Source of the DNA: Plectrocnemia conspersa
Taxonomy: Eukaryota; Arthropoda; Insecta; Trichoptera; Polycentropodidae
Length of the DNA stretch: 64,000 nt
Reading direction: 5' to 3'
NCBI GenBank assembly: GCA_009617715.1
Contig: VTFK01000167.1
Span: 310,001 to 374,000 of the forward strand
Shown: positions 1 through 13,752 of the stretch, piece by piece
How the letters are laid out: each line of letters begins with the position of its first letter
Position numbering within the stretch: the first letter of the stretch is position 1
Translations under genes and position numbers: made by a program
Notes under the pieces: generated by a model
The model's input: only the letters and a program-made list of their open reading frames with translations
The model's database searches: none
Told to the model about the DNA's origin: nothing

Positions 1-3000
1 AAATTATAATAATCATCCTAGATACTAAAAGTTAGGGCTTAAAAACTTAGCAGAGCAGAGTGTTTTAAAGTCACGTTGAATTATTGTGCGAAAACCGTGG
101 TTTATATACCAACCACATCGTACACTCTAAGATTGCCTTTGTTTTGCGCAAAATTTTATTAAATTTTTGTCATTTTATTGTTGTTACATTACAATATATA
201 AACCTGACTCGCTGTTCAAAGTTTAATGATTAATTATTTTTGCGAAAGTTAACGAAAAGACTACCCACTCAAAGGGACGCTCTACTCTCTCTCAATCCTT
301 TTACGCTTTTGTTTCGTCCTTCGTTTGAGCTCTCAAAGACAGAATGCCATAAGAGTAGGTCGAAAAAGCATTTTACAACAATAAGCCGACACTTTCCCGA
401 TAAAATATTATTATAGAATTTAAGTTTCGATATCGCCGCGTATAAAAATATTATACAAAGAAAAAAATACTAGCTGGATTATGCAATAATTTACTTTCCC
501 CTCTTTGTTCCGCACACAAAAAGATCCCATTGTAATACCTTTTTAATAAAATAAAAATATTCCAATTACGAAATTTAATTCAGCTCACAGAAGCACACCT
601 TTCCGCTGATCCCTGAATAAAAATTGAAAATTCTAAACGTTCCGATTTTTATTATGCCGGGATCAACGTAAGGCTACAAATGTTTATATTTATATTTTAT
701 TATTAAATAATATATTAGGATAATATATAGCTATAATACTACATAAATTGCATAGCGAAACGCTTCTTCGCCCTAGATTTCCATAATAATGAAATTTGAT
801 ATAAACCCGACGCTAGGTATTTTCGCATATTTGCTTACTATAGGTACGAAAAACTTGACGGGCAAATAGACGCTATTATTCTATGTAATATGAAACGAAC
901 ACACAATATAAAGCGAGTTTTTTTACTTAAAATTAAATTATTTAAAAAAAAATGTTTCAATATATAATACATAATATGTAACGATTAGCTTGAATTGTCG
1001 CGTCATAATGCGACTGAAAATTAATTGCAACAAAAATAGTTTCAGGGTTAATGGACTAGCGATATGACACTAAAATTTCCTCTGCAGTGCAAATAAGCCG
1101 TATATATAATTTTTTTTAAATATTTTCGTTACGAAATCTGACGGTCAATTAACTAAATAAGTGAGAAAAAGTTAGATGCTATAATACATATTTTAAAATT
1201 TTACTTTTTTATTAATTCGTTTGTTGTTCAAAAACGCATAAAAAATATTTACTTAACAATTAGATTTAATTAAATATTATAACGGCTAGACCACAATACA
1301 TCCACCAACTGCGAGTACCTGGATGAGAGCTAATCAATACTATTTAACAGTAATAAAATCAGATATCTGTGCTTATTAAAGACTTGTTCAATTAAGAACG
1401 CAAACGCTGATTATTAGAGAGCACACAAAAAACAACATGAAAAAAATGCTTTCTCAAGTACACTCATTAATGCGACTCGAACAAATCATATCCCAGCATA
1501 ACATGTAGAAATTTTGTAGGAAATAAAAATAGATTTTATATTTATATTCTCTCATGTACTGATATATTTTTTTAAAGCTTTTTTTTGATAAAAGTGAGAA
1601 AGTTGCATTATTTATTAATCAGACTAGAGTAGTATTATACAAGGTACACAGTGCCCTCGAGCGCGTATTGCAAGACAAATCTAAAAGCTTTTTTGCATAT
1701 GTGTTTTATATGCAGATAAAATTTTTAGTCCTCTTGAAATATCATATCTAAATCAGTAATTATTTCTGTGCTATGAAGCACATTGTCATCCATTTTATAA
1801 TCAACTTACAACGGTCATGTTATGACATTTTTTCATTAGCGGATGACAAGTTTTTTACAATCCTCAATAAAATCTATTTTAAAGCATAATTTAAGGTCAT
1901 CCGCAAAAATAATGAATTACGAATATTATTAATAAAAAAATAAACAGTAATGAACCGATATTAAGACCATAAAAAAATCTTGATTTATTCAAGTATTTAG
2001 ACGACTTGTATTGCCTGTATTGAAAATATTGACAACGATCTTATATTTAATTATTTTACAGTAAAACCAATTAGTATCCATTTTTAAAGAATTAGAACAT
2101 GAACATATTAATAAAAAGCATTTTTAAAATCAGTTTAGATAACACCTACTTGATCGCCTATATCGAAATGTTTTGTCTGGTTCATTTTTTTGCAAGTTAC
2201 TGTGTGTTTGACAATCATTGAAATTGTAATAACTACGTTGTACAAAAAAAGGATGTGTATCACTAATTTTAAGATCTAAATTAAATTAAATATACCTGCA
2301 TTTTAGAAAATACATTTTTTATCAAGCTTTGGTTTATACAACATACGAGTGTAATATTACGAAATTCAACCCGTTAATCTCATGCTAGTATTAGAATCCG
2401 ATTTAAAATGAAACTGGCGGTATCACCTTCGCTCTATTGGTTAATACGATACCAAAGCTCGTCTGCAAAACGCGGTTTGTATAACCGAGCGTTCAACACA
2501 GGACAAATAATAATAATAAATTTAAAAATAACTGTACAACACTACAACAAACTCAAGCAGTCGATATACTTATTGTGTTATCAAAAATTATATCTTCATC
2601 AATTGAATGCTGGGATATTTGGGAAATAATTTGTGGGGCTGTGATCTCGAGGTTTGATTCTGCGTGAATTTGCAGCTATTTTAAAAGTTTTCGAAATTAA
2701 TTCAGCACTAAAACCAAACGATCCTTAAAATCGACGAAAGTTTCACCGACGGCGAAAGCCTCATAAACTTTGCCAAGCTCGACAATTAGACTAATCGTTT
2801 AGCACAACTCGATAGGAATAATTGTGTATTTTTACAGCAGTTGATAAAATCGATACACGATTTTTTATTTGTGGCAAGTGACATTGACTAATATTAATAT
2901 GGGAAGTTGATTTATTGAAACTCAAAAAAATAATCATAAATTGACGCTGCAGATAAAGTGTGTCTGAAATAAATTCAGAAAACGTAAACACCTCAAAACA

Positions 3001-5432
3001 AATATAATTAAAGAATCAAAAATCAGTAATTTACCATAGAGAGATCGTCGAAATAACTAGTTCACTGATAAATCATGGAACCTAATCAAAAAAATACTGG
3101 GTGGAATCAATATTTATTTTATTGCACAAGGATCCACCAAAAAGTCCACAAATTATAGAATAATCTACAATTCAATCTATAGCTTTCTCAATATTCAAAA
3201 AAGAGAGTCATTAAAAGAGAGTGTGAGGCAAAGTATGTATGCCTTCAAGATCTTATGATTGAAAAGACTGTTCCGTATACTTTAAACAACAAGAGAACCA
3301 ATCTGTCAATCTGTCAAAGTTGCTGACGTGTCGGGTAGATAAGGGAAAATATAGGGGAGGAAATCATGATATAATAAAATAATAATTATTCCCATGATGT
3401 TCAGATTATGAACAATTTATAAACAAACTTTATCGCGCTTTTTTAGTACATCAAAAGATATCAGCTTTACCATATAATTTTATCTATGCAGATAACGCAG
3501 CAGTGATTTTAAATGGAATACATGCTAAAAATACACCACATACACTGTCTCTAATCCACGTTTTTACCATGTTTTTCGCGTATTATCCCTTAAAATATCT
3601 CAAAGGTCGTCATTGAACGTTTAATATCATAACAAATAAAAATAAATACACACGTCTGAATCGAATGTCTCGCAAAAGCTCGCTCTTGTCTATCGCCTTC
3701 GGGGCTCGCCTTCGCTTATGCGAAATCACTAAGACCACATACCGACTTTGTACGTGTTTAGTATTACACACGTCACTATAAGACACAGACGGAGCTTAAG
3801 CCACTCTGATATGACAGTTTGATATTCGAAGCACCTCCTTAGGTTAAACACAACGACGTCATTCACGAAAGTATGCACATATATCTGTATGTGTATATTA
3901 ACTGTCGGTAAACCTGCAAGTGAGTTATGCTCCCGATCATTTAATTGCAGCGGTTTCCAAATTGCTCCCCGAAGCCAGAAACTGTCGTCATTTACATAAC
4001 GTATTCCGGGAAGGTTTGATTAGAAGCCGCAATTCACTATTTCTACTCCAACTCTGATATTATATCATTGGTAACAGAATCAAATTTGAATATTTATTAT
4101 ATATTGTGACATATCTGATCCTAAATTCGGGTTAATATTCTATCCTAGACAATCTTGAATTCTTTCGAACGTACTACTGAAAATTCTTACGACTCTAAAT
4201 TGTAAACAATTTTTATGAGAGTATTAGCACAATGACAATTTTATTTGCTATTGTGTTAAGAATAATATTAAAAATGTTAGTAAAACAACTCAGTTGTTAA
4301 TATCTTCGTTGAAAGATAAATAGATAGTACAATAGATAATTTAAAAATTCTGACGGAAATGATATTTCATAAAATGTAAGTGGGGAAAGAGGAGGCGATC
4401 AACGTCCATTGAGCAACAGGGATTTTATTTTTAAAATATTAAACTTTTTAGTTGTTTTCAATGTTGCATTTTCTCTATGTTGTGTACATAAAATTTGTAT
4501 ATGTATGCTTGAGTCAAAGACGGTTATCCTAAAGAGGTCGCATTTTAGCGTTAAATATTATTAAAGCTGACGTTTTAGTGTACTTTCATTTATTTTGGGC
4601 ACTCTGCGGTTACTTTACACATGAAAGGGAGAAAAAAGTCCAATTTATGCTTTATTATGTTACTGCAACGCGACGATTATAAAGCTTTATATATTAGTAA
4701 TTTGCATAAGCTGCTACAAAACTATACTTGTAACAAAAATATAACATTTAAATTTTGCAAGCTTTTTAACAGCATAACTTATTAAAAATAATAATACACA
4801 ATCATACGCTTGATGTTTCAAAGTAAATAAAATACTCTTCCTTTTAACATAAAAAATTCTAAAAAATAAAAGCTATAAAGTAATAGTAAATAAAACACAA
4901 TAACACAACAGCTAAATAAAGCATTTACAAATTATAAACAATAATATAATAGCATTTTTGCTTAGAGGATGACTATGAATATACAGTCAAAAATATAGCA
5001 TATTAATTAAACACCACTCAGTGCCATAAAAACAGCGTGTTCACACTGCTTGTTGAACGTGAATGCCACAAGAGCACCGGTGTACACATTTTTTATAAAT
5101 TAAATACACGCTGGTTTTTTAATTATTGATTAATAGAAACGTCTATATTTATAGCTTAGAAAAAAGTCATTGTAAAAGATAGTAGAAATCGAAATATTTT
5201 GGAGAATGTCGCGCAGATGGTTTGAGGATCACCATATGATTTTTTTTATTGTCTGGTTCCAGACGCTCATGATTTCTATTTAAATATAATGTATATAGTT
5301 ATTACGAAAATTATTATAGATTTATCTTAGTATTGTATCAGTAACAAATTAATCAAATTATCATTATATACATGTATTCATATTAATCGAGTTATATTTA
5401 ATTATCACACAATAATTTCATTATGTTTAAAC

Positions 5433-5470
5433 TATAAATACGGAGCTAGAAGTACAGGAATCATACAGTC
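5433..5470 (+). promoter_or_regulatory. core-promoter-like TATA plus initiator arrangement
   Basis: TATAAATA at 5433-5440 is followed 30 bp later by TCATAC (A at 5463), close to the insect initiator and at normal TATA spacing. The next ~80 bp are richer in C and G than the surroundings. No convincing open reading frame or donor site follows within reach, so a real transcript would be non-coding or begin with an untranslated exon. In AT-rich DNA such an arrangement can arise by chance. Confidence 0.25.
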
Positions 5471-6845
5471 GTATTATTCGCGGAGCATCCTTACTACTCT
5501 CGCTGTTCCATAACATTCGTCCATCTGAAACCCAGCGCTACAATAACACAATTTTCATCGCTTATTGTGCACAAAAACATATGTGTTTAAAATAAAATAA
5601 TACCAATATTTGTGTCTTTATCACAAATACACAGTCAATGTTCAAAAAACAGTTTTAGAAGATATCTAAAGTTGTTTTTAAAATGTGAATATATTTTTTC
5701 GTGATATGGGTATAAATATATACTAAGCTTGTCCGTGAAAATTAAAAAAAATAGAATGTTGCTCATATATTTTGGGTTGGTATCATAACAGTTTTTTATG
5801 TTTTAACTGTATAATTATTGTTTGTATAATAACCATCATGACTCATTAGGTAAATTTGTAATAAAAAATAAAATAAATATATAAGGTTGATACATCTGTT
5901 TTTTTCTGTGACATAAGACAGATATCAAAGATCATAGTGCAGTGAATTATGTTTTACCAATAGAAGTACAAAACGAATTTTATATGATTTAAGGATATGA
6001 TTTTGTCACTAAACAAATTTTAAAAGAACTTGTGTTTAAAATTTTCGTGAAACTTACTTATCTGTTCAGTTTTGTATATAGTTAATCTAAAATATTTGCC
6101 TTAGCAAAGAAAGATAGCTGAAGTGATTATTGTATTGTTAGAGTTTCAATAAAAACGATTAAAAATCTTCAATACGCAGTGGTTTATTAGACTTTCGGAA
6201 GCCTTTAATTACCACAAAAATCTTCCTTTTAAAATCACATAAGTATTGTTTAAAATATTTTGTATCACTTTATAAATTTTCCTTCTTTCTAATCGATGAA
6301 ACCTTCCTTAAAAAAACATTATAAAATACCCGTTAGCAATTTAACTCCACTCGTTTGACGTTATAGACTCGCTGATTCTACTTCGCCACCCGATTCTGAC
6401 ACCTATATTGTTTGAAGCACATTTTGTACAATAAACTAATACTTTCAGTGTCTATCTTGAAAATTGCAAAACTAGGAACACTGACAAAAATATCTCTTTA
6501 TACAGAACAATATCATTTACTTGAGTTATTTACAACACATTTTTTAGGTATGTCAAACTATTGCTTAAAAATAAGCAACTTAATTCCTTATCAACAGGTT
6601 TCAAGAAAAAAATACTCGACTATAACACAAATATTTTAGGAAAAATACAAGTTCAGAAATATACCTGAATATCGCTCTAGCTTTTAAATTTTTAATGAAG
6701 TGTGACACATAGGTCTAGAATTTAAACTAAATCGCTTAGTTTTTTTGTTATAGCATTAAAAACAGAGATAAACTGAAGTACCTATAGTATATAAATATTA
6801 CAAAACAATTACCCGAGAAGTTCTATTATATACCAAAATACCACA

Positions 6846-7080
6846 AAGTATCTCGGCATGACTTTGGACGCGGAACTGCGATGGAGCGAACACTTTAAAT
6901 TTGTAAAAATTAAAATTTTAATTATTTATCAAACTTATTATATGCCAACGGTTACTATAAGGACATAGTATTTATTGTAGTTATGGAGATGTGCTAGAAA
7001 TATACAGACTGAATCTATCTAGAAATTCTAGAACAACGTGTCTTTCATTTCAACGTGTGCATTATGTATGCATCTGCTGC
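6846..7080 (+). mobile_element. decayed jockey-like non-LTR retrotransposon fragment
   Basis: One frame reads KYLGMTLDAELRWSEHFKF, the motif that follows the reverse transcriptase catalytic core in jockey-clade elements. Further on, with stops, it reads LWRCARNIQTESI, matching the family's usual IWTYGIQLWG...IQ.FQ segment. Multiple stops and a deletion separate the two parts. Only this C-terminal part is present. Confidence 0.6.
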
Positions 7081-8904
7081 AGCATAATAATGCTGAGATA
7101 GCAATAATGCTAAATAAGAGACGTCTGCGTAAGAGTGAAACCATCTTTATATTATTGAGTATGACATACTTGGATGATATTTTATAACAAACGGCTGACA
7201 TTTGTGAGAAAATTTCATTTTACCAAATTCAATTGTAATGTAAAAGTGCAATATTAAGTCTAAATGACGAAAATTCCAATAATTTTCCAAACCCAAAAAA
7301 TCATCGAAGATCTAGAATCTCGTAAAAAATACAAAATGCTGATATGGAATAATATAAACGAATCAAGCTCTAGAAATAAGCTCGCAAATCAAAATCGATT
7401 GCGCTCTGTTACAAACAGACATTAGGATATTATTATATAAATATTCCATAATTACTAACGTAATAAACAAGAATAAAAATAATATAAATAGATATAAACT
7501 GGCACGTAATTATTATTAATCTTCGGGATTAACTTTTCAATCTATTACACGAAAAAATAGATTAAACCGCCATACTTGCCAACATTTTCTTTCAAGCTTG
7601 CCAAAATTTGTGAGTCACCGCATCGCAGCGATAAAAGAGATTTTTAACGATAATCAACAGCCTAGAACAAGCGTAAGTTAGTTAAAATAGCGCAACGCCT
7701 CAGGGCTGACGTAATTTTAATTCAAGTCGTTTTACACACGAGTTTAGCATACGACCCCGCAAGTTTTATCTAATTACTGCCAGGCACCGAAAAACTTTCA
7801 TACGGATTTTCGAACACGAGTTAACGTCGCTCAGATAACATTCAAAAGTCTCGCTCAATGTAAAACGGTTGACAAATATAAATGAGTCTTAAGGATGCCG
7901 TACAACATTATATGTGTATAATGTATCATGTTAGGGCAGTATAACAGGCTGTATATTAATGACGGCGTTGACAAAGTATATAGCTGGCATTATGGAGCTA
8001 AAGTTTTTGGGTAATGAAACAAGTTTGTTCGGACAGAGTTTCGCATTAAGCCTTTGTCCGCCGAAAAATGGTACGCAGTTCAACGCGAGACGGTTTCGTA
8101 CATACGTTTAATGTATTATGAGTAAAAAGCGTGACGGTTTTGAAGATGGAGTAACGTCAAAGACTTTTGACGCAGTCAGAAAAGCTTGCTAGGGTAGGGT
8201 AATTAAATTAAACTTAAATAAAAAACAAACCACTCAGAAATTATTAAACAAGCAAATATAAAGTAAACATGCAATATCAGTGAATAGCTTATTCCATGTA
8301 ATATACATTTACAATGACGGTTCTTGGTAACTTTATAATTAAAAACAAGTTACAATTTAAACTTACTAAAATAAGTGAACTAGATTTTTTTTTTAAATAC
8401 AATAGGACTTTTTTATTGCAATTATTTAGCATTTAAAAAATACTATTTAAGAGTAATATAATACTTAATTTACATATACGAGCGGAGTTTTAAATATATC
8501 AATTAAATAAGTTGAAATACAGTTCACTAAATATCCAAATATTTTTAGTGTTTTTTTTTATATCCGGCTGTCGTGCTTATTGCAATAATTCTATAAAATG
8601 TAAATCTATACATTTCATTAAATAACTTTGAAAAAATTCCCTATTTTTTATGTTAAATATCATTGATTTTTTGTGCCAGAACAAAAAATAAAATTTATAA
8701 ATAAATATTGCTTATTATCTTTTAAGTAAATATGATGCTCACTTAAAAAGAAGTATTACTATTGCTTAATTTTTCATTTAGTAATATGTATTATTTTTCA
8801 GTAAAGTTATGTTTTTACTAGTATAAATAAACATGGGTTTAAACTGTTTCAGTGAAATTATATCCGAATACCTTTTAACCGGTAGATATTTATTCCTGCC
8901 AGTA

Positions 8905-8960
8905 GGGCTTCCGATTCGAGTAAAACCGTAACCGGGAAACCGGGTACCCGGTTCCGGTTA
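8905..8960 (+). mobile_element. possible hAT-type terminal end with GC-rich palindrome
   Basis: The sequence AGTAGGGCTTCCGATTCGAG resembles ends of some hAT-family elements. It is followed by repeated CCGG-containing blocks and a perfect 16-bp palindrome AACCGGGTACCCGGTT (8938-8953). No matching opposite end or target duplication was found, so this is a solo end at best. Confidence 0.25.
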
Positions 8961-10330
8961 TTTTTAACGCGTACAATATTATTTTAATTTAAATATAATA
9001 TATGCTTTCTCCATATGAAATATATGTTTCACACAATTTTTAAGATGCAAAATTCTCCTGCTAATCTTCTATTTCGGAAAACCCATTTAGAGATTAAGCG
9101 GTATATTGAAAAGGGACAGAAAATCTATATTTAACAGTCCGGAAGCATTGTTTCTCAGTGTAAGTTATATGAAACATTTCGTTTCGGCATCCTTAAAAAT
9201 TTTCTGTTTAAAAAAAAAATTGCAACAAATTCACACGACATACTTTAGAGACGGTCGTAAATAAAAAATCAGAATTTAGGAATATTTTAATTATTTACTG
9301 TCAGTGATTTGTGATAGTTGAGTCTTACACGCTCGTTATCCATCGGTTGATGGTTAGCTCTATCACAAGAGACGTGAACATATTTATTTAAATGCTCCAA
9401 TGCAATTTTGGTACTAATTATACAGAATAAATTATTTGATTATATAATTAATATTTATTATCGTTTACCAAGTCACAAAAAATATTTAACCTTTACTTTT
9501 GCAAATATGAAAAAAGCAAATTCTGCATGTAAAATTTGGTGATCTATAAATAAAATATTATAAAATTTTAATTCAAAATTTGCAAAAATGCAATATATAT
9601 ATAAAGCAATGTATGTAATATAATATTTTAATAATATTTTAGTTTTCCATATCTATCATTATGTATTGTTTATTTAACGATATGTGTGTATATGAATATT
9701 TGGATTAAAAAAACATTATCAATTATAATTAAATACTATTTAACCCTTTGCACTCGTAATCGTTTTCGTACTAGGTATGTCGCCAGCTCGGGAAAAATGA
9801 AAAATGTTAAATTCTTTTTAAAAATTAAAATTATATATGTAGAGCATAACTATGAATAAACTAATATCAGAAACGAAGAAATCAGAACAAATACTTGCAT
9901 TTCTCTAAATTACATTTTAATTTTTTTTGGTTCTCTCAAGTACCATTGGTTGGCAATCCATAACAATAAATTAACACAATAGGGTGACGACCCTTTTTAA
10001 AATATTTATGGGACCGAAAAATGTTTAAACCATAAATATACACAAATAACAATATGCCGCTCGGTTTTAGGTTTAGATATATCTACCTGCGAACGAAGCC
10101 AGCTTACATCGCTCGCAGAATTACAAATTGTACGTTTTTTCCATAATTAAAGAAACCCACAAGATATCTATATTTATATAAACTAATATTAGTCTCATCG
10201 CCCCATCGAAGGGCAAATGGAACGTTACAGTTAGTGTCATATTATTTTATATATTTCTTAATTAAAAATAGACAAAACTTTTATTAATGAATAGCTGTAT
10301 GGTAAATATGTATTTGTTTGTAATTTTATA

Positions 10331-11305
10331 CGACGATGACGGTCAATTGGGCGATGGTTAATTGGGGGACAGAAATAAAAAAAAACTTGCACACCTTGCT
10401 TTGTAAATGTAAATAAAACAAAAATATGTGTCCTATAAAGGGTTAAAACGAAAAATTATATTGGAAATTCCAAAAGTTTGTTCTCACAGTAATTTATAAT
10501 TCTCAAAATATAAAAAAATCGCGTAAAGGGTAAATCTGCGATAAGCACTTATCAGCGCTAGTTCTGGGTTATTATATTTATATATAACTACCCTATCCAG
10601 TTTAAAATAGATAACGGTAAAGTATGCGATTTTTGGAAATTCCAAAAGATTGTTCTCACAGTAATTTAAAAGTCTCAAAATATAAAAAAATCGCGTAAAG
10701 GGCGAAATCCACGATAAACACTTATCAGCGCTAGTTCTGTGTTATTATATTTATATATAACAATCCTATCTAATTTAAAATAGATAACTGTAAAATATGC
10801 GATTTTTGGGAATTCCAAAAGTTTGTTCTCACAGTAGTTTCCAAGGATCAAAACATAAAAAAAATTCGCGTAAGGTCCCAATATAAAGATTTTTTTGGTA
10901 GGTATTTATAATAAAATTACCGACTTTAGCCTAAGTGTTTTATGATATCGAGTAACTTCTTTAAATTCTTGAATAAAAAAAAATCAAACTGTTTAAGTGA
11001 TTAATTTTATGATTAAATATGCAAAATGATAAGTAAATATACATATACATATATCTTATTATGTAGGTATATTATATTTTGTTTAGACCGAATAATGTTT
11101 TCATCTTTTTTAATTCTTTTCAAAAAAAATATTACTTATATATTTTCGTATGTATTTAATTACGTTAATTATTTAATTAATTATAAGATCATGATTTGCA
11201 TCACATTGATTTGTAATGCATTATTATTGTATCGCCTAAAAGACCATCGCCCGTTTGTCTATCGCCCATTTTGAATCGCCCATTTGACTGTCGCCCAATA
11301 TACGA
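10331..11305. mobile_element. block bordered by inverted GGGCGAT-rich ends
   Basis: The left end (10331-10368) carries TCAATTGGGCGATGGTTAA. The right end (11240-11305) carries several ATCGCCC copies, including AATCGCCCATTTGACTGTC, which is the inverted counterpart of the left end. Between them is a tandem array. This looks like a small non-autonomous element, possibly inserted into the surrounding piggyBac-like element. The superfamily is not clear. Confidence 0.4.
10463..10876. repeat. tandem array, about 2.4 copies of a 173-bp unit
   Basis: The phrase GGAAATTCCAAAAG recurs at 10463, 10635 and (as GGGAATTCC) 10808. Each is followed by TTGTTCTCACAGTA and then an AAAATCGCGTAA block. The first two units also share CACTTATCAGCGCTAGTTCT. 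Units are about 90% alike by eye. The third copy is partial and more divergent. Open frames here on the minus strand only mirror the repeat. Confidence 0.85.
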
Positions 11306-11933
11306 TTATACACTATCATTACAAAACATATCTTCACAATCACTATATTTAGCCATAGCACTATTTTTTTTCACAATAATATTTAAAAAATTAACTTTAC
11401 AATAACTTCACAATAAAATTACAAAATAAGTAATTAAACAAAATTATCAGTCACTATATAGTTTCACTTAGACACAAATTACGGACAACCGAGCCGCTGT
11501 CGAAAAAAAACAGAATAGGTAATAAAAACGTCACCGACGCGTGTCAACCGAAAGGCGATCGCCAACTGTTGCCTTTGAGAAGCTACGGCAAATCTGCCGT
11601 TAAATTTAATCATCATCAAAACCCCGACTTGTCCCGATAAATAAGCTCTCCCCGGCTTGATTCAGGTAAAAATGATATTTTTTTGATAATGTATGACTCT
11701 TGAAACTCTTGTCTACAACACTGCAAAAACGCCATTCAAAACATGCACAGGAAATACCCAAAAATCGACGTTATATTTCATTAATTGAAATGGTGCGTCT
11801 GACGCGCCTGACGAGTAATATAGACCCAAGTACTGGTGAGTCTCACGCACCATACGAGCGGAAAGGGTTAAGCAAAATGCGATAATTAAATATTTTTATT
11901 GCGCTACTGAAATTATATGCTGATAAAATGTCT

Positions 11934-12082
11934 ATAAAACTCATTTGTAAAATGTTTATTTTCTGTCCAAAGCCAAACCTAACCTAACCTAACCCAACTT
12001 GACCAAATGAAATTTTAAAAAGTTTGGGTTAGGTTAGATTTGGCTTACAGCAACAAATGAACATTTTGTAACTGTTTTGTGT
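11934..12082. repeat. foldback element with (CCTAA)n/(TTAGG)n in its arms
   Basis: The left arm (about 11944-11999) contains CCTAACCTAACCTAACC. The right arm (about 12022-12072) contains GGGTTAGGTTAG. The outer parts also pair: AAAATGTTTATTT on the left matches the reverse of AAATGAACATTTT on the right. The arms differ by one five-base repeat unit, and the loop is about 22 bp. TTAGG is the common insect telomere unit, but here it is only an internal patch. Confidence 0.65.
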
Positions 12083-12399
12083 TATTGTATTTTTCAGTGA
12101 ACTTATATTTTCACTAACTAATCAAACAATTGATTTATTTTCACTGGTCAATAACAGTGAAACTGTATTTATTTATTGCAAAAATTCTTACCATTTTAAC
12201 GGTACTTATTTGCAAATAGTGTAAATGGTTTTTGTGTGAAAAATTATTAAATAAAAAAAAGTAAATCTTTTGTGTGAATTTATTCTTCTTCTATCTGATT
12301 TGGCCAGTTTGCGTTATACAGACGATTGTGTAACAATCCAAAAAAATTGCTATGGCCCAGATAAAATTAATTTAGAACATGTGCTACCACCGCAACTAA

Positions 12400-13240
12400 T
12401 ATCTGTTATGTGTGGGGTGAAGATGCGGTGAAAAGATGAATGTGTTATTTTTTGTTCAGTAAGTTCTGGGAATCTATCCTTAGAAGACTAACCCTGCGCT
12501 GGACGTCTAATCGAACTTAAAGACGATGATCTAAGGACTGTAGTGAATGCAGATTCTCGACTAACTTTAAGAAAAATTTCAGACGCTTAATATTGACCAA
12601 TCAACCGTTATTCGATACTTCCATAGACTGGAAATGGTATCCAAGCTTTGACTATCTGTAGATCACTTCTCGCCAGACATAATCAGGATTGAACTGTGAC
12701 GGGCGATTAAAAGTGGATCGTATACAACAATGTTATGCAAAAACGAAAATGATCAACCACTAGAGCACAGCGCGTATTTCCATCCCTAAAGTATAAATTC
12801 CCAAAAAAACATGAAATCGGGGCATGAAAATAAATGCTGATAAGTATTGTCAACAATTTGATAATTTAAACCAGACATTAATTAAAAAACGACCAGATTT
12901 CATAAGCAGAATAGGTGTAATTTTTCACCAACTTAATGACAAAATATATTCCATCAAACACCAAAAGAAAATTAATTGCTCTGAAATGGTAACTTTTACA
13001 GCATCCCTCATACTCCTTGGACTTGGCACCAAGTGATTACCATTTATTCCGATATCTACAAAATTTTCTCAATGGTAAAAACTTGGTTCAACAGAGCAAG
13101 TTAAAACATCCTTAGATGAGCTTTTTGCCCTAAAGTTCGATTTTCTTTATATAAATAAATTTACTAATAAGTGGGAGACGATCATATCAAGAAGTGGACA
13201 TTAAATATTGGATTGAATAAACGTTGTTCCTTTTATTGTA
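12400..13240 (+). pseudogene. mariner transposase relic
   Basis: Pieces of mariner transposase are readable in changing frames. First a helix-turn-helix region around 12480-12620, with GRLIELKDDDLRTVVNADSR, then TLRKISDA. Next INADKYCQQFDNLNQ at 12827. Then LAPSDYHLFRYLQNFLNGKN near 13020, which carries the third catalytic Asp. The second catalytic position, normally in HQDNARPH, reads HQLND, so that Asp is lost. Frameshifts and stops show it is inactive. Terminal inverted repeats were not identified. Confidence 0.75.
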
Positions 13241-13279
13241 AAATATGGCATGAACTTACTCATCAACCTTTTTAAAAAC

Positions 13280-13745
13280 ATAATTGCTGGTGGCATATTG
13301 GATTTAACGAGTGACGAGTATATGAGTGCGATAATCAGGACTCCACCCTTTATACGAAGAAATTTAGGGTGTGTTCGACAAATGTTTTCCTAGAAAACTA
13401 GATCGCACGAGCGGTAGAGTATATCCAAAATGGTTTTCGTAGAATTGCAATACTCAAAAGGTCTTTATTGAATTTTGAAAATGTCAAGAACATAGTTTTG
13501 AGCTTTGCGAGCCCAAGCTAAAAAAATGATAATGATCTCGTGCCACAGCGATTACTTTAGAGAATGTGGAAAATTTCTTATCAGTGATCCCGAAAGGTTT
13601 TGGAGATTTATCGGTTCTAATAATACATTACGATGTGAAAACTTTCGATGGATATATAGATTTAACTGATGCTTTAACGGAGTATTTTTATTCCGTCAAT
13701 GACGAATCATATTCAACATTTGAAAAAAGTTGTTAGCTTTTTTTA
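13280..13745 (+). pseudogene. jockey/CR1-like retrotransposon fragment
   Basis: Readable pieces, in shifting frames, are RVYPKWFS, then SDPERFWRFIGSNNT, then DVKTFDGYIDLTDALTEYF followed by YSV. These match the region between endonuclease and reverse transcriptase of jockey-clade elements (a WF motif, then FW.F, then a block ending in FAEFF.SVY). The match ends just before a piggyBac-like element, which may have inserted into it. No reverse transcriptase core follows. Confidence 0.6.
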
Positions 13746-13752
13746 GAGTTAT

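Larger units (their letters stand above)
9740..11871. mobile_element. candidate piggyBac-like non-autonomous element (composite)
   Basis: The left border reads TTAACCCTTTGCACTCGTA (from 9740). The right border, read in reverse from 11871, is TTAACCCTTTCCGCTCGTA. Both start with the TTAA target site and share about 16 of 19 bases. No transposase is visible inside. A second possible right border (AAAGGGTTAA ending about 10445) would give a shorter element, so the true boundaries are uncertain. The interior holds the GGGCGAT-bordered block and the 173-bp tandem array listed separately. Confidence 0.45.

Noticed and set aside
10484..10881. Two similar minus-strand frames of 64 and 68 codons
   Set aside because: They are alike only because both lie on the 173-bp tandem repeat.
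11978..11994. Telomere or subtelomere
   Set aside because: Only three CCTAA units, inside a foldback and inside an intron.
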